A stretch of DNA of 64,000 nt from Desulfuromonas soudanensis (GTDB lineage: Bacteria > Desulfobacterota > Desulfuromonadia > Desulfuromonadales > WTL), in the NCBI RefSeq assembly GCF_001278055.1, contig NZ_CP010802.1:2457504-2521503 (forward strand), in the 5' to 3' direction. The notes under the pieces are model-generated. The model saw only the letters and a program-made list of their open reading frames with translations. It was not told the DNA's origin and searched no databases. Both the position numbers and the translations under genes were made by a program. Below are positions 59,762-64,000 of the stretch, in pieces (the first letter of the stretch is position 1; every line of letters starts with the position of its first letter).

Positions 59762-61168
59762 ATGGACAAACCGGTTTACAACCACGCCATCGTCCGCAGC
59801 TTCGTTGCCTGGAGCGTCGTCTGGGGGCTGGTGGCCGTTCTGGTCGGAGTGATCGTCTCTTTCCAGATGGTCCTTCCGGAACTCAACTTCCCCCCCTACC
59901 TCACCTTCGGCCGGCTGCGGCCGATCCACACCAACGCCGGGATCTACGGCTGGGGGGTGGGGACCATCTTCGCCATGTTCCTCTACATCGTCCAGCGCCT
60001 CTGCCGGGTCCCCCTGTGGAGCGACAAGCTGGCCACCTTCCAGCTCTGGTTCTTCAATATCACCATCGCCGCCTCGGCGGTGACTCTCCTCCTCGGCTAC
60101 ACCACCTCCAAGGAATACCACGAGATGGAATGGCCGATCGATGTCATGGTCGTCATCCTCTGGGTGGCCTTTTCCATCAACATCATCATGACCATCGTCA
60201 AACGCAAAGAGGAGCAGATGTACATCTCCCTCTGGTACATGCTCGCCTCCATCGTCGGCGTGGCGATCCTCTATCTGGTCAACTCGGCGGCCGTTCCCGT
60301 CTCCCTCTTCAAGTCCTACTCGGCCTTTGCCGGAACCAACGACGCCAACGTCCAGTGGTGGTTCGGGCACAACGCCGTCGCCATGGCCCTGACGGCGCCG
60401 CCGCTGGCCATGTTCTACTACTTTCTCCCCAAGTCGACGGGGGTCCCGATCTACAGCCACCGGTTGTCGATCATCTCCTTCTGGAGCCTGATCTTCATGT
60501 ACCTCTGGACCGGCGCCCACCACCTCCTCTGGACGCCGGTTCCCGACTGGATCCAGACCCTGGCCATGGCGTTTTCGGTGATGCTCATCGCTCCGTCCTG
60601 GGGGAGCGTCTTCAACGGCTATCTGTCAATGAACGGCCAGTGGCATCAGATGCGCGAGAACTATCTGGTCAAATTCCTGATTCTCGGCATCACCTTCTAC
60701 GGCCTGCAGACGTTGCAGGGACCGATGCAGGCCATCCGCTCCTTCTCCGCCTTCATCCACTACACCGACTGGATCCCCGGACACATCCACATGGGGACCC
60801 TCGGCTGGGTTTCTCTCATCGCCTTTGCCGGGATCTACTACCTCCTGCCGCGCATCTACGGGCGGGAGGTCTACAGCATCCCCCTGGCCAACCTCCACTT
60901 CTGGCTCGTCCTCATCGGCCAGCTGATCTACTCGGTCAGCCTGTGGATCGCCGGGGTACAGCAGGCCGGCATGTGGCACTCCATGGAGAATGACGGCAGC
61001 CTGACCTATTCCTTCATGGAAACGATGATCGAAATGTATCCGTACTGGTGGGCCCGGGCCGTCGGCGGGGTCATTTACCTGCTCGGTCTCGGCGTCTTCA
61101 TCTACAACCTGATTCTGACGGTTCGCAAGGGGAAACCCTCCGACGATGCCGTCGGCCAAACTGCCTAA
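59762..61168 (+). CDS. ccoN: cbb3-type cytochrome c oxidase subunit I (CcoN)
   Basis: A 468-residue catalytic subunit with about 12 membrane helices, preceded by AGGAGG four bases before the ATG. Visible ligands: the low-spin haem b His in RLRPIHTNAGIYGWG (H56), the CuB His in WWFGHNAVAMA (about 203), the His pair in WTGAHHLLWTPV (about 252-253), and the haem ligands in DWIPGHIHMG (about 342-344). This enzyme reduces oxygen to water with high affinity, pumping protons. It heads the ccoNOQP operon; ccoO follows after 19 bases. Confidence 0.95.
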   Translation: MDKPVYNHAIVRSFVAWSVVWGLVAVLVGVIVSFQMVLPELNFPPYLTFGRLRPIHTNAGIYGWGVGTIFAMFLYIVQRLCRVPLWSDKLATFQLWFFNITIAASAVTLLLGYTTSKEYHEMEWPIDVMVVILWVAFSINIIMTIVKRKEEQMYISLWYMLASIVGVAILYLVNSAAVPVSLFKSYSAFAGTNDANVQWWFGHNAVAMALTAPPLAMFYYFLPKSTGVPIYSHRLSIISFWSLIFMYLWTGAHHLLWTPVPDWIQTLAMAFSVMLIAPSWGSVFNGYLSMNGQWHQMRENYLVKFLILGITFYGLQTLQGPMQAIRSFSAFIHYTDWIPGHIHMGTLGWVSLIAFAGIYYLLPRIYGREVYSIPLANLHFWLVLIGQLIYSVSLWIAGVQQAGMWHSMENDGSLTYSFMETMIEMYPYWWARAVGGVIYLLGLGVFIYNLILTVRKGKPSDDAVGQTA

Positions 61169-61187
61169 AGAGGGAGGAACCGAAGCC

Positions 61188-62051
61188 ATGTGGGAGAAAA
61201 AACCGTTCCTCTTTCTGATTCTGGCCACCGCCGCCATGCTGGTCGGCACCATCATTACCATGGTCCTCCCCTTCGTCTGGGTCAACACCGAGGCCGATCG
61301 CATCGCCTCCGTCTCCCCCTACACGCCCTTGGAGCAGGAGGGGCGCGACATCTACATCCGCGAAGGGTGCAACAACTGCCATACCCAGACCGTCCGACCG
61401 CTGGTCGCCGAAGTCCTTCGCTACGGGGAATATTCCAAGTCCGGAGAATTCGCCTACGACCGCCCCTTTCTCTGGGGATCGAAGCGCACCGGCCCTGATC
61501 TGGCGCGGATCGGCGGCAAATACCCCGACGCCTGGCACACCCAGCACATGGCGGCGCCGACGGCCATGATCCCCCGTTCCAACATGCCGGCCTACGCCTT
61601 TCTCGGCGAGAGGAGCCTCGATACCGGACATACCCGCCGGAAGATGGAAGTTCTCGGCTTCCCCTGTACGGACGAGGAGATCGCCGGGTTGCAGGGGAAA
61701 AACGAGCTGGACGCCGTGGTCGCCTACCTGCAGAAACTCGGCAGCGACATCCCCTGGCGCCAGGCGGCGCAGACACGGGTGGTCGGCGAACTGACCAACC
61801 CCTATCTGGGAGACTCCTCCGTCATCGCCGAGGGAGAAGGTCTCTACGACCAGCACTGCGCCGTCTGTCACGGCAAGGACCTGGCAGGCGACATCGGCCC
61901 CGACATCCAGGATCTCGACATGGCGGATGCCGAGCTCTATCAAATCCTCTACAATGGTCTTCCCGAGGGGGGGATGCCGGCCTTCGACTCCCTCGGCTCG
62001 ACCCGGGTCTGGAAACTCGTCAACTACCTCAAATATCAGAAGAGGCACTAA
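61188..62051 (+). CDS. ccoO: cbb3 oxidase subunit II (CcoO) with an extra C-terminal cytochrome c domain
   Basis: A 287-residue membrane-anchored cytochrome. Membrane helix at residues 8-30, the CcoO haem site CNNCH (61-65), conserved DLARIGGKYPDAWHTQHM and an RSNMPAYAFL methionine ligand. Unlike the usual CcoO of about 200 residues, it continues with a second cytochrome c domain: CAVCHG at about 223-228 and GMPAF near 262. So two haems are covalently bound here, whereas CcoP has just one. AGGGAGG precedes the ATG. The stop is directly followed by the ccoQ ATG. Confidence 0.92.
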   Translation: MWEKKPFLFLILATAAMLVGTIITMVLPFVWVNTEADRIASVSPYTPLEQEGRDIYIREGCNNCHTQTVRPLVAEVLRYGEYSKSGEFAYDRPFLWGSKRTGPDLARIGGKYPDAWHTQHMAAPTAMIPRSNMPAYAFLGERSLDTGHTRRKMEVLGFPCTDEEIAGLQGKNELDAVVAYLQKLGSDIPWRQAAQTRVVGELTNPYLGDSSVIAEGEGLYDQHCAVCHGKDLAGDIGPDIQDLDMADAELYQILYNGLPEGGMPAFDSLGSTRVWKLVNYLKYQKRH

Positions 62052-62192
62052 ATGGACTGGGCTTCGGTACTCTATCTCGGCTTTACTTTCGGGCTCTTGG
62101 TCGTCTTTGCGGTGATCGTCATCCGCACATACAACCGCAAGCGTAAAGCCCGACTGGAAGAGCCCAAGCACCGCATGCTCGAAGACGATTGA
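62052..62192 (+). CDS. ccoQ: CcoQ-like small membrane subunit
   Basis: A 46-residue protein starting MDWASVLYLGFTFGLLVVF, one membrane helix followed by a basic RTYNRKRKARLEEPKH tail. The size, topology and place between ccoO and ccoP are those of CcoQ, which stabilises the oxidase complex. Its ATG follows the ccoO stop without a gap, so the two are translationally coupled. Confidence 0.85.
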   Translation: MDWASVLYLGFTFGLLVVFAVIVIRTYNRKRKARLEEPKHRMLEDD

Positions 62193-62212
62193 ATCAAGGG
62201 GAGGAAACCTTT

Positions 62213-62707
62213 ATGTCCATGCTCGAGGAACACCAGCACAAGCACCCGGTCCACGAATTCGACGGCATCATCGAGAACCGGGCCAACAGACCGCCGGCTT
62301 ATTTTGCCGTCCTCTTTTACGGCCTGATCGTCTGGGGTGTCATCTTCTGCGCCTATTACCTTCTCTCCGGCTGGAGCTCCAGCGGCGAATTCGAGGAGAA
62401 GATGGCGGCCCACCAGCAACAGGCCGGATCGGCTCCCGTTGCCGCGGCGGCCCCGGCGACGGCGCTGGAGGAGGCCGAAAACGGCAAGGAACTCTTCGCC
62501 AGCCACTGCGCCATGTGCCATGGCGCCGAAGGGGAGGGAGGGATCGGCCCCGATCTCACCTCGGGAAGCTTCAAGTACGGCCGCGATGCCGCCGATATTG
62601 CCGAATCGATCCGCAACGGCCGCCCCCGGGGGATGCCCGCCTTCGGCAGCCAGTTCAAGGCCGCCGAGATCGATAGCCTGACGGACTTTGTCCTCTCCCT
62701 GAAGTAG
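62213..62707 (+). CDS. ccoP: cbb3 oxidase subunit III (CcoP), mono-haem form
   Basis: A 164-residue protein with the CcoP N-terminus (HEFDGIIENRANRPPAYFAVL, shortened: EFDGI and ENRPP-type start), one membrane helix (residues 30-52), an Ala/Pro-rich linker and a single cytochrome c domain with CAMCH (about 99-103) and RGMPAFG. Typical CcoP is near 300 residues and binds two haems; one haem domain is missing here while CcoO has gained one. A GGGGAGG site precedes the ATG at 62213. Confidence 0.9.
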   Translation: MSMLEEHQHKHPVHEFDGIIENRANRPPAYFAVLFYGLIVWGVIFCAYYLLSGWSSSGEFEEKMAAHQQQAGSAPVAAAAPATALEEAENGKELFASHCAMCHGAEGEGGIGPDLTSGSFKYGRDAADIAESIRNGRPRGMPAFGSQFKAAEIDSLTDFVLSLK

Positions 62708-62780
62708 ATGCAAGCCCTGGGGGCCAGCGAATAACGACTTCTGGAGAGGCAACCGGACGGCCTCCCCGAGAGCTGAACTC

Positions 62781-64000
62781 ATGACCCCGATCCGACCCCA
62801 TCTCCTCGGCCCCTGGCGGCTCGCCTTCCAATGGGGAGCAACCCTGGCCCTGCTGCTGATCCCCTTTGTCCGCTTCGATGGGGAGAGCCTGCTGCGCCTC
62901 GACATCGCCACCCTGACGTTGCACGCCGGCGGCGCAACCTTCCGCATTCAGGAGCTCTATCTCTTTCTCCTGCTGGGGCTGGCCCTGGTCCTCTTTTTTC
63001 TGCTGCTGACCCTGGTTCTCGGCCGCGCCTGGTGCGGCTGGGCCTGCCCCCAGACCTCCCTGACCGACCTCGCCGAGGGGTTTGCCCGGCTCATCGGCGC
63101 CCGGGTCGCCGGGGGGCGCATCGAGGCGGCACCCTGGCAGCAGGCGGCGCTGCACCTCTTTTACGGCGCCCTCGCCCTGCTGGTGGCGGCCAACCTGATC
63201 TGGTACTTCATCTCTCCCTACGATTTCTTCCCGGCGCTCCTCGGCGGCGCCCTCCCCCGGGGAGCCTGGGTTACCCTCCTTGCCGTCGCCGCCTTCGTCT
63301 ACTTCGACCTGGCCCTGGTGCGACGGCTGATGTGCCGGGAATTTTGTCCCTACGGCCGGTTCCAGACGGTGCTCGTCGACCCCGGCACCCTGACCCTGCG
63401 CTTTCATCCCGACGAGGCAGCGCGCTGCATATCCTGCGGCGCCTGCGCGCGCAGCTGTCCCACCGGCATCGACATTCGCAACGGCTATCAGATCGAATGC
63501 ATCAACTGCGGGCGCTGCCTCGATGCCTGCCGCATCGTCATGGCCCGCCGGGGCGAACCAGGAATCATCCGCTACACCTTCGGCCTGGAAAACCGCGGCC
63601 TGCGGGCGCTGATCAATCCCCGCCTGGCCCTGGTTTCCCTGCTCTTTTTTTCCCTCTCCATCGCCCTGACCGCAGCGGTCCTCCAACGGCCGGCGGCCAG
63701 TCTCGCCCTGGCGCGCAATGCCGGGGCGGCCAGCCGCCTGCTGGATGACAAAACCCAGGCCTCCTTCTTCACCGGTTACGTCGCCAATCGCCTGCAGACG
63801 CCGCAGACCCTGTCGCTGCGAGCCTCCTCCCCAGAGGGGGAACCCTTCCGGCTCCGCGGCCCGGTGCGGGAGGTGGTGCTTACCGCCGGGGAAAGACGAC
63901 GCTTCGATTTCGTGCTGCTGACGCCCGTCCCCGAGGGGGAGAGTCCGCAGAAGATCCTCTTTTTTCTCGACAATTCGTCCGGGAGACCCTTGGCCCGGGC
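62781..64000 (+). CDS. ccoG: cbb3 oxidase assembly protein CcoG/RdxA/FixG (partial)
   Basis: The first 406 codons or so of a polyferredoxin that reduces copper for cbb3 assembly; the frame is open at the right edge. Membrane helices are near residues 15-32, 50-75, 115-135 and 150-170. WCGWACPQTSLTDLAEGF (about residue 78) is the family hallmark, and two 4Fe-4S sites follow: CISCGACARSCPTGI and CINCGRCLDACRI (about 216-255). A membrane helix and the start of a soluble C-terminal domain come after. It directly follows ccoP (73 bases), as in most cco clusters. Confidence 0.93.
   Translation, partial: MTPIRPHLLGPWRLAFQWGATLALLLIPFVRFDGESLLRLDIATLTLHAGGATFRIQELYLFLLLGLALVLFFLLLTLVLGRAWCGWACPQTSLTDLAEGFARLIGARVAGGRIEAAPWQQAALHLFYGALALLVAANLIWYFISPYDFFPALLGGALPRGAWVTLLAVAAFVYFDLALVRRLMCREFCPYGRFQTVLVDPGTLTLRFHPDEAARCISCGACARSCPTGIDIRNGYQIECINCGRCLDACRIVMARRGEPGIIRYTFGLENRGLRALINPRLALVSLLFFSLSIALTAAVLQRPAASLALARNAGAASRLLDDKTQASFFTGYVANRLQTPQTLSLRASSPEGEPFRLRGPVREVVLTAGERRRFDFVLLTPVPEGESPQKILFFLDNSSGRPLAR

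Overview
The window looks like a chromosomal stretch of a delta-type proteobacterium, most likely Desulfuromonadia (Geobacter/Desulfuromonas relatives). The reasons are the high-GC background with strong purine-rich Shine-Dalgarno sites, a GEMM-type cyclic-dinucleotide riboswitch in front of a giant secreted PKD protein, sigma-54 promoters with sigma-54 activators, a PEP-CTERM protein, a HypF hydrogenase maturase, DASS dicarboxylate uptake and a cbb3 oxidase. This taxonomy is an inference; no rRNA or tRNA gene was found.

Layout. Positions 1-2650: the tail of a MNT/HepT module, a RelE-type toxin with an XRE antitoxin, and a repeat-rich zone with three truncated copies of the start of one REP-associated transposase plus a fragment of a second. 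Positions 2596-34053 form one long leftward polysaccharide locus. It begins at a promoter before wza and runs through wzc, a PHP tyrosine phosphatase, a UDP-sugar epimerase, ugd, a 3617-residue secreted repeat protein, then a visibly AT-richer set of flippase, pyruvyl transferase, polymerase/ligase, a broken glycosyltransferase and an acyltransferase. An intact IS3 element and a decayed IS256 element sit in it. Between ugd and its neighbours lie four paralogous small coiled-coil genes, an MqsRA module and many interspersed repeats.

Positions 34080-46531 are housekeeping: a PHP phosphoesterase, an LpxH-like hydrolase, YihY, YtxH/DUF948, YkgJ, MarC, an M16 peptidase pair, Lon and phosphofructokinase. 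Positions 47079-53692 carry a PEP-CTERM protein with a sigma-54 promoter, HypF, and a DASS transporter whose own sigma-54 promoter lies next to a sigma-54 response regulator; its sensor kinase ends at 56370. Positions 56976-59521 hold a polyprenyl diphosphate synthase and a second kinase. Positions 59762-64000 are ccoNOQP and the start of ccoG, on the plus strand.

How it fits together: Ugd and the epimerase supply uronic-acid nucleotide sugars, the island genes assemble and flip the polymer, Wzc/Wza/CpsB export it, and the giant secreted protein, under riboswitch control, probably acts at the same cell surface. The Cache-type kinase and sigma-54 regulator very probably drive dicarboxylate uptake. 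The cbb3 oxidase has an unusual haem distribution: two in CcoO, one in CcoP. All coordinates, motifs and promoters were read by eye; no database search was possible.
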